Shown here in pieces: positions 16,688 through 25,992 of a stretch of 64,000 nucleotides of DNA. Both the position numbers and the translations under genes were made by a program. The number at the start of each line of letters is the position of its first letter. The stretch's first letter is position 1. The stretch is from Gemmatimonadota bacterium (GTDB lineage Bacteria; JAAXHH01). The stretch is taken from NCBI GenBank assembly GCA_009841265.1, contig VXMB01000007.1:598173-662172 (forward strand), written 5' to 3'. The notes beneath the pieces are model-generated. The model was not told the DNA's origin. It did not search any database and saw only the letters and a list, made by a program, of their open reading frames with translations.

Positions 16688-18655
16688 ATGTCCGACCTGT
16701 ATCAGCCCAATGAAACTTTTCGCAACAAGGCGCACCTGAAGAGCCTGGACGAATACCGGCGGGAATACGAGCGTTCCGTCGCCGACCCGGAGGCCTTCTG
16801 GGCCGAGAAGGCGGAATCGTTCCACTGGTTCAGGAAATGGGACCGTATCCGGTCCTATAACTACGATATGCGGAAGGGCCCCGTGTCCATCAAGTGGTTC
16901 GAAGGCGGCAAGACCAACATCGTGCATAACTGCATCGACCGCCATCTCGAGACGCGCGGCGACCAGACGGCCATCATCTGGGAAGGCAACGAGCCGGGCG
17001 AGGACGCGCGCCTCACCTACCGCGAACTGCACGAGCAGGTCTGCAAGTTCGCCAACGTGCTCAAGTCGCGGGGTGTCGGGAAGGGCGACCGGGTTTCCAT
17101 CTACCTGCCCATGATCCCCGAACTGGCCGTCGCCATGCTGGCCTGCGCCCGGATCGGCGCAGTCCATTCCATCGTGTTCGGCGGGTTCTCGGCCGATTCG
17201 CTGTCGGACCGCATCGTGGATTCGACCTGCACGACGGTCATCACCGCCAACGGGACCCATCGCGGCGACAAGCCGGTCTTCATGAAGCCGGTGGCGGACG
17301 AAGCCATGGCCTCGGCGGAGAAGGAGATGGGCGAACCGGTCACCACCTGCATCGTGGTCGACCGGGTCAAGGACGATCCAGACTTTCAGTTTCCCATGGC
17401 TGAAGGCCGGGACTTCTGGTGGCATGACCTCATGGCCGGGGCCGACGCCGACTGTCCGTGCGAGGAGATGGACGCCGAGGATCCCCTGTTCATACTCTAC
17501 ACCTCCGGTTCCACGGGCAAGCCGAAGGGCGTTCAGCATACCGTCGGCGGATACATGGTGTATACCGGCGTCACCCACCGCTACGTATTTGATTACCATG
17601 AGGGCGACATCTATTTCTGCGGCGCGGACATCGGCTGGGTCACGGGACATTCCTACATCATCTACGGCCCCCTGGGCAACGGCGCCACGACGATCATGTT
17701 CGAGGGCATTCCGACCTATCCGGCGCCCGACCGGTGCTGGGAGATCATCGAGAAGTACGGCGTCAACCAGTTCTACACGGCGCCGACCGCCATCCGGGCG
17801 CTGGCACGGGAAGGCGAAGACTGGCCGGCGCGGCATCCCATGCCCACGCTCCAGCTCCTGGGCACGGTAGGCGAGCCGATCAATCCCGAGGCCTGGCGGT
17901 GGTACCACGTCAACGTGGGCAAGGAGCGGTGCCCGATCGTGGACACGTGGTGGCAGACGGAGACCGGCGGGATCATGATCTCCCCGCTGCCGGGCGCCAT
18001 CCCCACCAAGCCGGGTTCCGCCACCCTGCCCTTCTTCGGCGTGAAGCCCGTGCTGCTGGACGGCGAGAGCGGAAGAGAACTCGAGGGTAACGGCATTATG
18101 GGCGTGCTGGCCATCCGGGAGCCCTGGCCCGGGCAGATGCGGACGGTGTACGGAGACCACCAGCGGTTCGAGGAGACCTACTTTCAGCAGTACAAGGGGT
18201 ATTACTTCACCGGGGACGGCTGCCGAAGGGACGAGGACGGATACTACTGGATCACGGGCCGGGTGGACGACGTCATCAACGTCTCCGGCCACCGGATGGG
18301 CACGGCCGAGGTGGAAAGCGCCCTGGTGGCCCACGGCTCGGTGGCCGAAGCGGCCGTGGTCGGGTTCCCCCACGAGATCAAGGGACAGGGGATCTACGCC
18401 TACGTAACCCTCAACGTGGGCGAGGAATACACGGAAGACCTGCGCGGCGACCTGAAGAAGCAGGTGCGTTCGATCATCGGCCCCATCGCCACGCCCGACG
18501 TGATCCACTGGGCGCCGGCCCTGCCGAAGACGCGTTCCGGAAAGATCATGCGCCGAATCCTGCGGAAGATCGCCACCAACGAGCTGGACCAGATCGGCGA
18601 TACGACCACGCTGGCGGACCCCGCCGTGGTGGACCAGTTGATCGAGAACAGGTAG
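16688..18655 (+). CDS. acs: Acetyl-coenzyme A synthetase (AMP-forming)
   Basis: 655 residues, the usual length for Acs. It makes acetyl-CoA from acetate, ATP and CoA via acetyl-AMP. Motifs in order: ATP loop [14 protein letters not shown] near 271, [20 protein letters not shown] near 317, [10 protein letters not shown] near 419, [20 protein letters not shown] near 523, and the C-terminal [15 protein letters not shown] near 614 with the Lys that is acetylated by Pat-type enzymes. A Shine-Dalgarno is weak (GGAG in AAGACCGGAGACCGAAC). It converges on the SDR gene across a 69-bp spacer without a clear terminator. Confidence 0.95.
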   Translation: MSDLYQPNETFRNKAHLKSLDEYRREYERSVADPEAFWAEKAESFHWFRKWDRIRSYNYDMRKGPVSIKWFEGGKTNIVHNCIDRHLETRGDQTAIIWEGNEPGEDARLTYRELHEQVCKFANVLKSRGVGKGDRVSIYLPMIPELAVAMLACARIGAVHSIVFGGFSADSLSDRIVDSTCTTVITANGTHRGDKPVFMKPVADEAMASAEKEMGEPVTTCIVVDRVKDDPDFQFPMAEGRDFWWHDLMAGADADCPCEEMDAEDPLFILYTSGSTGKPKGVQHTVGGYMVYTGVTHRYVFDYHEGDIYFCGADIGWVTGHSYIIYGPLGNGATTIMFEGIPTYPAPDRCWEIIEKYGVNQFYTAPTAIRALAREGEDWPARHPMPTLQLLGTVGEPINPEAWRWYHVNVGKERCPIVDTWWQTETGGIMISPLPGAIPTKPGSATLPFFGVKPVLLDGESGRELEGNGIMGVLAIREPWPGQMRTVYGDHQRFEETYFQQYKGYYFTGDGCRRDEDGYYWITGRVDDVINVSGHRMGTAEVESALVAHGSVAEAAVVGFPHEIKGQGIYAYVTLNVGEEYTEDLRGDLKKQVRSIIGPIATPDVIHWAPALPKTRSGKIMRRILRKIATNELDQIGDTTTLADPAVVDQLIENR

Positions 18656-18724
18656 GGGACGGCAACGCCGGCGCTTCCGGCCACGGGCCGAGGTAGGGGC
18701 GGCGGCGCGCTGGTTACGGGCCGC

Positions 18725-19516
18725 TCAGCTTCGCCCGCCGCAGGCCGTGACGGTCTGGCCGGTCACGAAGCTGGAGTCTTCCGAGAGCAGGAACCGGATC
18801 ACCGAGGCCATTTCCCCGGGCTGGGCTATGCGGCCCATGGGCGTGGAAGCGATGAGCCGGTCGATCATGCCCGGGTTGCCTGACCCGGCCAGGTCGGTAT
18901 CGGTCAGGCCCGGGGCCACGCAGTTCACGCGGACGTTATGGGGCGCGAAAGCCTCCGCGCAGTGCCGCGTGAGGGAAATCACCGCCGCCTTGGTCGTGGC
19001 GTAGTGGATCATGTCCTTCTTCAGGATGATGCCCGCGAGCGAAGCCACGTTGACGATGCGACCGAATCCACGTTCGATCATCTCGTCCTTCACCGCCCAG
19101 GTCGCCAGGAACACCCCGTCCACGTTCACCTCGAACATGCGTTTCCAGTCCGCGAAGGCGAGTTCCGAATGGGGCTGGTTCTTCGCGATCCCCGCGTTAT
19201 TCACCAGCAGGTCGACCGGTCCCAGGCGCGCCCTCACTTCCGCGGCCATCCGGTTCACGTCGGCTTCCGATGATACGTCTGCCTGTACGATCATGCCTTC
19301 CGTGCCGGTCTCCTCCACCATGGCGAGAGCCGCTTTCGCCGCTTCCTCGTTGCGCGCGTAGTTGATCGCCACCCGGGCGCCGTGTTCCGCCAGCATGCGG
19401 CACGTGGATCGGCCGATCCCACGGGAACCGCCGGTCACCAGGGCGGTGCGGCCCGCAAACTCCGCGGTCTGTTCGTACTGATCGGGTTTTTCGGACCCTG
19501 TCGATGCGTCAGCCAT
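18725..19516 (-). CDS. SDR-family oxidoreductase (3-oxoacyl-ACP reductase-like)
   Basis: 263 residues of the classical short-chain dehydrogenase family. The NAD(P)-binding TGGSRGIGRST is near 28, NNAG near 105, catalytic Ser in NVASLAG and the YATTK pair (Tyr, Lys) near 169-173. It resembles FabG-like alcohol dehydrogenases; the substrate is unknown. The ATG at 19516 shares its A with the TGA of the upstream dioxygenase gene, which fixes the start and indicates one operon. The pairing with a PhyH oxygenase suggests stepwise oxidation of a small hydroxylated compound. Confidence 0.88.
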   Translation of the reverse strand: MADASTGSEKPDQYEQTAEFAGRTALVTGGSRGIGRSTCRMLAEHGARVAINYARNEEAAKAALAMVEETGTEGMIVQADVSSEADVNRMAAEVRARLGPVDLLVNNAGIAKNQPHSELAFADWKRMFEVNVDGVFLATWAVKDEMIERGFGRIVNVASLAGIILKKDMIHYATTKAAVISLTRHCAEAFAPHNVRVNCVAPGLTDTDLAGSGNPGMIDRLIASTPMGRIAQPGEMASVIRFLLSEDSSFVTGQTVTACGGRS

Positions 19517-20352
19517 CAGCCGTACGCTCCCTTGCTGTGCCGGCCCAGCATGCGCTGCAGGCGGGGCGACGCCTCGGCCCATACGTGGCCGGGCATGCGA
19601 TAGTCGATGAAGGGGTGGAATTTCTGTGCGATGAACCGCTTGCTGTAGGTGACGCCGGCCATCAGCCTGGCGCGGTCCGACGCGTTCGGCGCCCCGCGGT
19701 GCCAGACCTGGTTGTTGAACATGTAGGCGTCACCCTTCCGGACGAGGAAGGAGTGGGGCCCCCGGCCGTCGAATGTGGGCCGATCCTGCTCATGGGGCAG
19801 ATGGGGCTGGCGTCCCGCGAAATGGCTGCCGGGAACGACCTGTGTGGGACCGTAGCGCACCGCTTCCACGTCGGTCAGTGGCGTGAAGATCTGCATGACG
19901 AAACAGGGCGGGGGTACGGCGGAGTCGTGGCGCGGCACGCCATCCGGCAGGGGGAAATGGACCAGGTCGTCCAGGTGCCATCCGCCCGGGCCGTCTGGGG
20001 CCGCCTTAGGATTGGGCGGTGTGTAGAGCGCGTTCTGGGACATGCAGTGGCAGTCGTCGCCGAGAATGGCCTCCGCCAGACTCGCGAAAGGCTCGCGCAC
20101 GATGAGGTCGCGGAAAGCATAGGAATACTCGAACATGCGCATCAGGCTGGTGCCGCGGATCTGGTCCCGCGCCGGTTCGTGCATGCGGGGATCGTCCCAC
20201 TTGCGCTGCATATCCGTCCGCAGAGCCTCCACCTCTTCGTCTTCCATCAACCGGCCGAAGGCATAGTAGCCATCCCGCTGAAAGCAGCGGCGGATATGCT
20301 CGGTCTCCTCGCCGGTGAACCGCTCGCCGGTCTGAATAGCGCTCAGTGCCAT
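19516..20352 (-). CDS. Phytanoyl-CoA dioxygenase (PhyH) family protein
   Basis: 278 residues of the Fe(II)/2-oxoglutarate oxygenase family. The facial triad is visible as His and Asp in GGWHLDDLVHF (about 124-131) and the distal His in NQVWHRGAPN (about 218), followed by the 2-oxoglutarate-binding Arg region. Members hydroxylate diverse small substrates, so phytanoyl-CoA is not implied. The gene is preceded by the sialidase-like gene (75-bp gap) and overlaps the SDR gene by 1 nt. Confidence 0.87.
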   Translation of the reverse strand: MALSAIQTGERFTGEETEHIRRCFQRDGYYAFGRLMEDEEVEALRTDMQRKWDDPRMHEPARDQIRGTSLMRMFEYSYAFRDLIVREPFASLAEAILGDDCHCMSQNALYTPPNPKAAPDGPGGWHLDDLVHFPLPDGVPRHDSAVPPPCFVMQIFTPLTDVEAVRYGPTQVVPGSHFAGRQPHLPHEQDRPTFDGRGPHSFLVRKGDAYMFNNQVWHRGAPNASDRARLMAGVTYSKRFIAQKFHPFIDYRMPGHVWAEASPRLQRMLGRHSKGAYG

Positions 20353-20427
20353 GGCAACTCCTGATTTGTTTCCAGGGACGTGAGCCGGGGCTCTTGCCGG
20401 GGCTCAAGGATAGGGCCCGGACCCGCC

Positions 20428-21462
20428 CTACAGCCTGACCTTGGCCAGGTAAATGTTCGACGGATAGAGAAAGTGCTGCTCGCCCGTCTCCACCTCGTGC
20501 TGCGAGTAGTAACTGAGCAGCAGTGCGCCGTCCTCATGGTGTACGGCGCCTGCGTAGGACGTGTCGCCGCCCGAGGGCAGGTCGAGGACATGGACCACGC
20601 CGTCCTCCTCCACCCGCCAGATGCTGGTGCGCCGTTCGACGATCGGTCCGAGGTCATCCGCATCGCCCGGTCCATCCGCACCGCCCTGCTGGCTCGGCTT
20701 GCCCGGTCCGCTTGGCTCGCGCACGTGCTGCCGGCCGATGACGTATTCCCGTCCGCCGGCCACCACGAGCAGGGGCGCGGGGATCACGTACCCCATGTCC
20801 TGAAGCCGCCAGTCCGTGTACGGGGGTTCCGAGGAAGCCAGGGTGAACCGGTTATCGTCGCCGCCGCGGATGGCGATTCGCATGGTGTCGGCGTCGGTGA
20901 TGCGGAAGGTGGCTTCGCTCCCGTTCCGCGTGACCACGGACACCCGTTCCCATTCCAGCCCGTCCGCAGACTGCAACAGGTGAAGCTCGGTCGGTTTCCT
21001 GTCCCATTCCGCCGGTTCGTTTCCATAAGCGAGCCCGTAGAACCGGTTGTTCCCTCGCCCGATGCCCCAGAGCCAGTACCCGTCCCGGTACACCTGCCGG
21101 GGTTCCGTCCACGTTTCGCCGTCCTCGCTGAATGAACAGACGGACCGTATGAGGCGCGGCCCCTCATCGCCGTGCTGCACCGGGTCGGGCCGGGTGACGT
21201 TTCCGGCATAGACGAACAGCCGGTCTTCCGTCGCGACCATATGGGGGTCCCGGTCGTCGCCCGTGGTGTTGACCGGCACGCCCGTGCGTCGCCAGTCAAC
21301 CAGGTCATTGCTGGAGATCACGACCGCCTTCCCGTCGGGACTCACGTGGGAAAGGCCGTTGCGGAAGCAGATGTAATACCGGCCCTTGAAGAACTGGAAA
21401 TCCGTAAAGGCGTTGTGCCAGCCGTCTTCGTAGACGCGCCGGACCCATTCGATTTTCGCCAT
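20428..21462 (-). CDS. Sialidase-like beta-propeller protein, function unknown
   Basis: 344 residues with no signal peptide. It shows Asp-box-like repeats typical of sialidase/BNR propellers (FSEDGETW near 114, SADGLEW near 166, and SNDLVDW near 51), and RDPHMVATEDRLFVYAGN resembles glycoside-hydrolase family 43/117-like blades. Substrate and catalysis are unclear. A Pro/Gly-rich loop (about 249-275) interrupts the domain and is encoded by a GGTCC/CCCGG-rich stretch like those elsewhere in the window. It is first in the operon with PhyH and SDR genes and has a strong promoter upstream. Confidence 0.72.
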   Translation of the reverse strand: MAKIEWVRRVYEDGWHNAFTDFQFFKGRYYICFRNGLSHVSPDGKAVVISSNDLVDWRRTGVPVNTTGDDRDPHMVATEDRLFVYAGNVTRPDPVQHGDEGPRLIRSVCSFSEDGETWTEPRQVYRDGYWLWGIGRGNNRFYGLAYGNEPAEWDRKPTELHLLQSADGLEWERVSVVTRNGSEATFRITDADTMRIAIRGGDDNRFTLASSEPPYTDWRLQDMGYVIPAPLLVVAGGREYVIGRQHVREPSGPGKPSQQGGADGPGDADDLGPIVERRTSIWRVEEDGVVHVLDLPSGGDTSYAGAVHHEDGALLLSYYSQHEVETGEQHFLYPSNIYLAKVRL

Positions 21463-21519
21463 GGTTCCCGTGCCTTGATTCTAGTTGTGTTGGTCGGTTC
21501 GAAGGTGCGTTCGATGGCT

Positions 21520-21548
21520 ATTATACTGCGGTGATTCGGGGGGTGCAA
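21520..21548 (-). promoter_or_regulatory. Predicted promoter of the sialidase-like/PhyH/SDR operon
   Basis: On the minus strand TTGCAC (21548-21543) is followed after exactly 17 bp by a perfect TATAAT (21525-21520). The start codon of the first gene is about 50 bp downstream. Confidence 0.65.
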
Positions 21549-21699
21549 GAAGGAATGACAGACCCGGCGGCGCCTTTGGCGCGGTACGGGCGTACCGCGT
21601 GAAAGCACGCAAGTCGATGACCGAAAACGAGGTGTTTCCGGGAAGCCTGGCCACGATCGATTGCAGATTGGATTGGGGAGTTGGAAGCTGGAAGTCGCA

Positions 21700-21771
21700 A
21701 GGCGGCAGCCGGATTCGAACCGGCGATCGAGGATTTGCAGTCCCGTGCCTTAGCCACTTGGCTATGCCGCC
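21700..21771 (-). tRNA. tRNA-Cys (anticodon GCA)
   Basis: A complete cloverleaf is read on the minus strand. The 7-bp acceptor stem pairs GGCGGCA with TGCCGCC, the anticodon loop is CTGCAAA, and the T-loop is GTTCGAATC. The discriminator is U73, as expected for tRNA-Cys. CCA is not encoded. The 5' end lies 9 nt after the tRNA-Gly, so both come from one transcript. Confidence 0.95.
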
Positions 21772-21780
21772 ACGTCCGAA

Positions 21781-21852
21781 GGCGGGAGACGGGGCTTGAA
21801 CCCGCGACCCTCACCTTGGCAAGGTGATGCTCTACCGCTGAGCTACTCCCGC
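21781..21852 (-). tRNA. tRNA-Gly (anticodon GCC)
   Basis: The cloverleaf on the minus strand has the acceptor stem GCGGGAG/CTCCCGC, D-arm AGCTCAGCGGTAGAGCA, anticodon loop TTGCCAA and T-loop GTTCAAGCC. CCA is not encoded, and the base in the discriminator position reads C instead of the usual U or A. It is the first gene of a two-tRNA unit with tRNA-Cys. Confidence 0.95.
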
Positions 21853-21898
21853 TGATAACACGCAAACCTTCGAAGACTGTGTAGCAAACTTCCCCGAA

Positions 21899-21927
21899 AA
21901 TATCATTATCGGACCGCCCGGTGTCAA
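21899..21927 (-). promoter_or_regulatory. Predicted tRNA promoter
   Basis: On the minus strand a perfect TTGACA (21927-21922) is followed after 17 bp by GATATT (21904-21899), about 45 bp upstream of tRNA-Gly. The -10 is weak but overlaps several AT-rich alternatives. Confidence 0.5.
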
Positions 21928-21960
21928 GTGTTTTGTTCCCCCACGGCGGGACATCGAGCC

Positions 21961-21989
21961 TTGACCCGTGACGGCGATCGATATATGTT
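21961..21989 (+). promoter_or_regulatory. Candidate promoter for the small conserved protein
   Basis: TTGACC (21961-21966), 17 bp, then TATGTT (21984-21989). It lies about 110 bp before the start codon of the 91-residue protein and diverges from the tRNA promoter. Confidence 0.4.
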
Positions 21990-22104
21990 ACAACTCATAA
22001 AAGCGTCCTGTAACAGCGACGTGCGAGTCGGATTCCGATCCGCGGCTTCCGGGAGTTTTCAGGACCGGCGGGCTAGAGCGGATCGTCTTGCCTTCGTGTG
22101 CGCC

Positions 22105-22380
22105 ATGGACAGTACGACCCTTTTGCAGGAATTCGAAGACCTGGCGGAACGGATGTCGATCCGGGTCCGCTACGGGAAGCTGGACGGCGACGGCGGGCTG
22201 TGCCGATACCGCGGCAGGTACCATATCGTCATCAACAAGCGGCTCGACACCGACGGCCGGATCAACCTCCTCGGCCGCGCTTTCTCCGAGTTTCCCCTGG
22301 AAAACGTCTTCCTGATTCCCGCGGTCCGGGAAGCGATAGACCGGAACCGGTCCGGGCCTGAGCACCCGTACGGGAACTGA
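22105..22380 (+). CDS. Small conserved-looking protein, unknown function
   Basis: 91 residues from ATG 22105 (an in-frame GTG at 22096 adds three). The sequence has a globular, well-balanced composition: a helical start (LLQEFEDLAERMSIRVRYGK), a beta-rich middle (GGLCRYRGRYHIVINKRLD) and a helical end (FLIPAVREAID). I believe proteins of this pattern occur in other FCB-group genomes but cannot assign a function. It stands alone between the tRNAs and the penicillin-binding protein gene, with which it converges. Confidence 0.6.
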   Translation: MDSTTLLQEFEDLAERMSIRVRYGKLDGDGGLCRYRGRYHIVINKRLDTDGRINLLGRAFSEFPLENVFLIPAVREAIDRNRSGPEHPYGN

Positions 22381-22416
22381 TCCTCCGTGTAGTCCCACGA
22401 CCTCTCAACATCAGCC

Positions 22417-24993
22417 CTACTGATCGACCGGACCGCCTGGTACGCCCGGTAAGCCTGATCCCATCTCTTCGGTTCCGGTCCGGTCCGCTGGCTTCAGCAA
22501 ACCAGTCTCTTCAGGTGCGGCCCCGTCCGCTGGCCCGCCTGGCCCCAGCAATCCGGTCTCTTCGGATGCGGCCCCGTCCGGCGGGATCATCTCCGTCCTT
22601 ACCCTGGGATTCGTGCCCCGGACGGTCACGACCAGCGAGCGCTCCAGGTCCTGAGACAGCCGGCCCGTGCGGAAGTCGACGCGGATCTTCTCGATGCCCA
22701 GCGGCATGGGGAAAGCCGGTGGCGGTTTCGCTTCCTCGTCCACGGTCTTTTCGACCCCGGCTTCCGGTCCGCTATCCTCACCGCCGACGCCTTCCGCCGG
22801 AAGAACGGCCAGCCGTCCGCCCGCGGAATCGGCCGCCGCCATCGTCGCCTGGACTTCACGCTGTTCCTGCAGCGCCGCGGCCTGTTTCATGAAGGGCGCC
22901 CAGACGGGTATGGCGCCCGAAGCGCCGGTAATCTCTTCGTCTTCCACGATGGACAGGAGGGGCCGGGCATCGTCGTATCCCACCCAGACGGATGTCGCGA
23001 GGTCCTTCGTAAAACCGTTGAACCAGACGTCCCTGGATTCGCTTGAAGTCCCCGTTTTCCCGCCGCTCGGGGCCGTGAAACCATACCTGTAGCGTGCGCC
23101 GACCCCTGTGCCGCCGCTCATGACGCCACGCAGGAGGTCGAGCATCAGGTACGCGGACTGCTCGCTGATCACGCGACGCGATTCCGGTTCGGTTTCCTCG
23201 ATCACCCTGCCCTCGGAATCTTCCACGCGGGTTATGACGTAGGGCCTGTGGTAGATCCCGCCGGTGGCGAACACGGAGTAGGCGGAAGCCATCTCCAGGG
23301 GAGAAACGCCGTTGGTGCCCAACGCCAGGGAGAGTATGGGCTCCAGCGGGCTGGATATGCCCAGCCGGCGGGCGTACTCGATGACCGTCGAGGGACCGAC
23401 TTCGCTGACCAGTTTAGCGGAGACCACGTTGATCGACCGCATGAAGGCGCGCTTGAGGATGACGGGCCCCTCGTACTCCCGGGTGAAGTTCTGCGGTTCC
23501 CAGAGATCTCCCAGTTCGGTGGTATAGGCCACGGGCTCGTCCACCACGACTGTTTTGGCAGAATAACCCAGGTGGTCCAGCGCCGCAAGGTAGACGACCG
23601 GCTTGAAACCGGACCCCGGTTGCCGGTTGCTCTCGACAGCCCGGTTGAATTCGCTTGCCGTGTAGTCGCGGCCCCCGGCCAGGGCCCGTACCGCCCCGGT
23701 GCGCGTGTCGACGGCGACCAACGCCGCCTCGAGCGCCTGTTTACGTTCTTCCGTCGTGGCCGTATCGTAGGCCGGATCGCCGACCAGGGAATCCACGTAA
23801 GTCATCCGGGTGCTGATGGTCTCCTCGGCGAGTTCCTGCAAGTCCAGGTCCATGGCGATGTGCACGGTGAGCCCGCCGTTGAAGACCAGGTTGCTGCCGA
23901 AGCGCCGGATCAGCAGGTCTTCGACATAATCGAGGTAGTACGGTCCCCTGGCCGGACCGATGCTCGTTCCTTTGAGCGTGATCTCTTCCTCCCGGGCCAG
24001 CGCGGCGTCTTCTTCCGTGATGTACCCGTTGTCCATCATGCGGCGGAACACGGTCTCTCTGCGGCTGAGCGCACGGTCCATGCGGTAGTAGGGGTTGTAG
24101 TCGCTCGGCCGCTGGACCAGCCCGGCGAGCAGCGCGGATTCGCCCAGCGTGAGCTCGCTCGCGCGCTTGCTGAAGAACCGTTGCGCGGCCTCTTCCACGC
24201 CGTAGGCGTCGGCGCCGAAATACATATTGTTGCAGTACGCGGACAGGATCTCGTCTTTGGTGAACCTCGCCTCGATCTGCATGGAGGCCATGGCTTCGCG
24301 GATCTTGCGGATCCATACCTTCTCACGGGTGAAGAAGAGGTGGCGCGCCAGCTGCTGGGTGATCGTGCTCGCGCCCTGACCCAGGATCTGGCCCTCGCGG
24401 AGATTGGTCACGAAGGCTCGGACGATGCCGGGCTTGTCCACGCCCCGGTGATGGTAGAAATCGGCGTCCTCGGTGGCGATGATCGCGTCCCGGAACACCG
24501 GCGCGATCTCTTCCAGCGCGACCCGGCGATGGCCGCCCAGGGTATGCACCAGGCGGGGATTGCCCTCCTGGTCTTCGGCATAGATCCGGGTCATCTGTCC
24601 GAAGATGTCGTTCAAGTCGTCCGGAAGGCGGGGAATGGAGGGCACGGTGAGGTAGAACATCACCACGGCCACGAGCGCACCGAACATCAACGCGGCCGAT
24701 CCTGCGTATACCATGCGCCTGATAAATCTGAATGACCGCGCGATGGGGGTTTCCCGGACTTTTACCGCTGAGGCGTGGGCACCTTCCACTCCCGGGCCGC
24801 GATGGCCGGCGTTACCTGGTGCCGCGAAGCCGTGGTCTCCCGCACTGCGCCGTCCGCCGTCCGCCGCGCCGCGAGCGCGCATCCGCGGGAAACTTCTCAG
24901 GATGCGCTGCAGGATGTTTCCCAGGAATCTCCCGAGGCGATTCATCCAGTCATTGTCGGGGAGTCTATCCCGGAGGTCTCGTAAGAAGTCCAT
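22417..24993 (-). CDS. Class A penicillin-binding protein (PBP1A-type transglycosylase/transpeptidase)
   Basis: 858 residues. A disordered cytoplasmic head (1-90) precedes one membrane anchor (about 96-117). The GT51 domain follows, with catalytic Glu in TEDADFYHHRGVD near 171 and QGASTITQQLARHLF near 210. The transpeptidase carries PGSGFKP (SxxK Ser), RSINVVS (SxN) and KTGTSSE. The enzyme polymerises and crosslinks peptidoglycan in the periplasm. The last 60 residues are a Pro/Gly/Glu-rich tail with imperfect repeats of DGAAxEETGLL. The gene follows the 25025 gene by 31 bp and is probably its operon partner. Confidence 0.93.
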   Translation of the reverse strand: MDFLRDLRDRLPDNDWMNRLGRFLGNILQRILRSFPRMRARGAADGGRRSAGDHGFAAPGNAGHRGPGVEGAHASAVKVRETPIARSFRFIRRMVYAGSAALMFGALVAVVMFYLTVPSIPRLPDDLNDIFGQMTRIYAEDQEGNPRLVHTLGGHRRVALEEIAPVFRDAIIATEDADFYHHRGVDKPGIVRAFVTNLREGQILGQGASTITQQLARHLFFTREKVWIRKIREAMASMQIEARFTKDEILSAYCNNMYFGADAYGVEEAAQRFFSKRASELTLGESALLAGLVQRPSDYNPYYRMDRALSRRETVFRRMMDNGYITEEDAALAREEEITLKGTSIGPARGPYYLDYVEDLLIRRFGSNLVFNGGLTVHIAMDLDLQELAEETISTRMTYVDSLVGDPAYDTATTEERKQALEAALVAVDTRTGAVRALAGGRDYTASEFNRAVESNRQPGSGFKPVVYLAALDHLGYSAKTVVVDEPVAYTTELGDLWEPQNFTREYEGPVILKRAFMRSINVVSAKLVSEVGPSTVIEYARRLGISSPLEPILSLALGTNGVSPLEMASAYSVFATGGIYHRPYVITRVEDSEGRVIEETEPESRRVISEQSAYLMLDLLRGVMSGGTGVGARYRYGFTAPSGGKTGTSSESRDVWFNGFTKDLATSVWVGYDDARPLLSIVEDEEITGASGAIPVWAPFMKQAAALQEQREVQATMAAADSAGGRLAVLPAEGVGGEDSGPEAGVEKTVDEEAKPPPAFPMPLGIEKIRVDFRTGRLSQDLERSLVVTVRGTNPRVRTEMIPPDGAASEETGLLGPGGPADGAAPEETGLLKPADRTGTEEMGSGLPGVPGGPVDQ
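22474..22600. repeat. Imperfect internal repeat encoding the PBP tail
   Basis: Two tandem segments of about 51 bp, both with the core TGCGGCCCCGTCCG, encode DGAASEETGLLGPGGPA and DGAAPEETGLLKPADRT; a degenerate third copy follows. The tract lies in the C-terminal tail, beyond the transpeptidase domain. Confidence 0.6.
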
Positions 24994-25024
24994 CGCCTTT
25001 CCCGGTCCGTCCGCAGTGGACGGA

Positions 25025-25984
25025 TCAAAGCGCTCCGAGCGCCACGTACAGTTCCACGAACAGGTCCGCGGACACCGGTATGGTGACCACGGCGATCTGG
25101 CCGTCGACCAGCCGTTCGATCTGGATGATCCGCTGGTTCTCCGATACGCCTACCCGCTGCGCGGTCTCTTCCAGGTCACTGAACCTGATCGGATCGATGA
25201 TTTCGTCCCGCATTTCCATGTCCAGGCTTCGCAGCGTGTCGAAGAACACACCGGCCTCGTACACGTGCTCCATGTCTTCGTGCATCCGTCCTTCGGACGC
25301 CGATGCGTATGCGTCGATGAGATCGAATTGCCCGGCCGATATGGGGATTCGGTGCAGGATGTAGTTGTCGTCGTCCACCATGTAGACTTCGCCCTGTCGA
25401 ATCCACCCCGGGCGAATGACGACCGTGCGCGTCCAGGCTGCAAGGGAATCGGGTTCGAAGGCTGACGGTGGCAGGGAAAGTGAATCCGCTCTCGTGGCAA
25501 CGGGCGCGTCGGCGGGTGTGTCGGCCGGCTCATCTGGCCCCGCGGCAACGGGCGTGACCACCGGCTCATACGGCCTGAAGCCGGCCCGGTCCGCGGTGCG
25601 CGTCCCGGAAGGGTAGGCGGCGCCGGTCAGCCATTCGGGCATGGCCAGGAACCGGTCCCGGGTCATGATCAGCTTGTGCCCGCGTTCCAGCCGGACGACG
25701 TCGGACGGGGGGGCGAACTCGATGTCCGGCCGGCCGGAATCCGCTACCTCGTCCAGCGCGACCATGCTGCGCTGCTCGATCAATTCGTTCGCCTTCTCCA
25801 GCGCCTGGTTGGTCCGGCTCTCCTGGTCGACGAACCGCTCCAGCCGGTCGCGGGAATCGTTGCGGGCGTCCATGTACGCGCCGGCGAACCGTTCGATGAC
25901 ATGCCAGCGCAATTCGACCAGGAACACGGCAACCAGCGCGATGGCCAGCAACGCGATGAGCACTGCGTGAATCACGTTCTTCAT
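25025..25984 (-). CDS. Membrane-anchored protein of unknown function, operon partner of PBP1A
   Basis: 319 residues. One N-terminal membrane helix (about 5-24) is followed by a coiled-coil-like stretch (about 40-75), a Pro/Ala/Asp-rich linker (about 140-180) and a mixed alpha/beta C-terminal domain. I do not recognise a family. Its topology is a single anchor with a large extracytoplasmic part. It is co-directional with the PBP gene 31 bp downstream, so a regulatory or accessory role for cell-wall synthesis is possible but unproven. The predicted -10 box is only 8 nt before the ATG, so the mRNA may be leaderless. Confidence 0.7.
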   Translation of the reverse strand: MKNVIHAVLIALLAIALVAVFLVELRWHVIERFAGAYMDARNDSRDRLERFVDQESRTNQALEKANELIEQRSMVALDEVADSGRPDIEFAPPSDVVRLERGHKLIMTRDRFLAMPEWLTGAAYPSGTRTADRAGFRPYEPVVTPVAAGPDEPADTPADAPVATRADSLSLPPSAFEPDSLAAWTRTVVIRPGWIRQGEVYMVDDDNYILHRIPISAGQFDLIDAYASASEGRMHEDMEHVYEAGVFFDTLRSLDMEMRDEIIDPIRFSDLEETAQRVGVSENQRIIQIERLVDGQIAVVTIPVSADLFVELYVALGAL

Positions 25985-25992
25985 GACCTTAC

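Noticed and set aside
16628..18508. A 626-codon open frame on the minus strand opposite acs
   Set aside because: Antisense of a perfectly conserved acetyl-CoA synthetase; no ribosome-binding site or recognisable motif.
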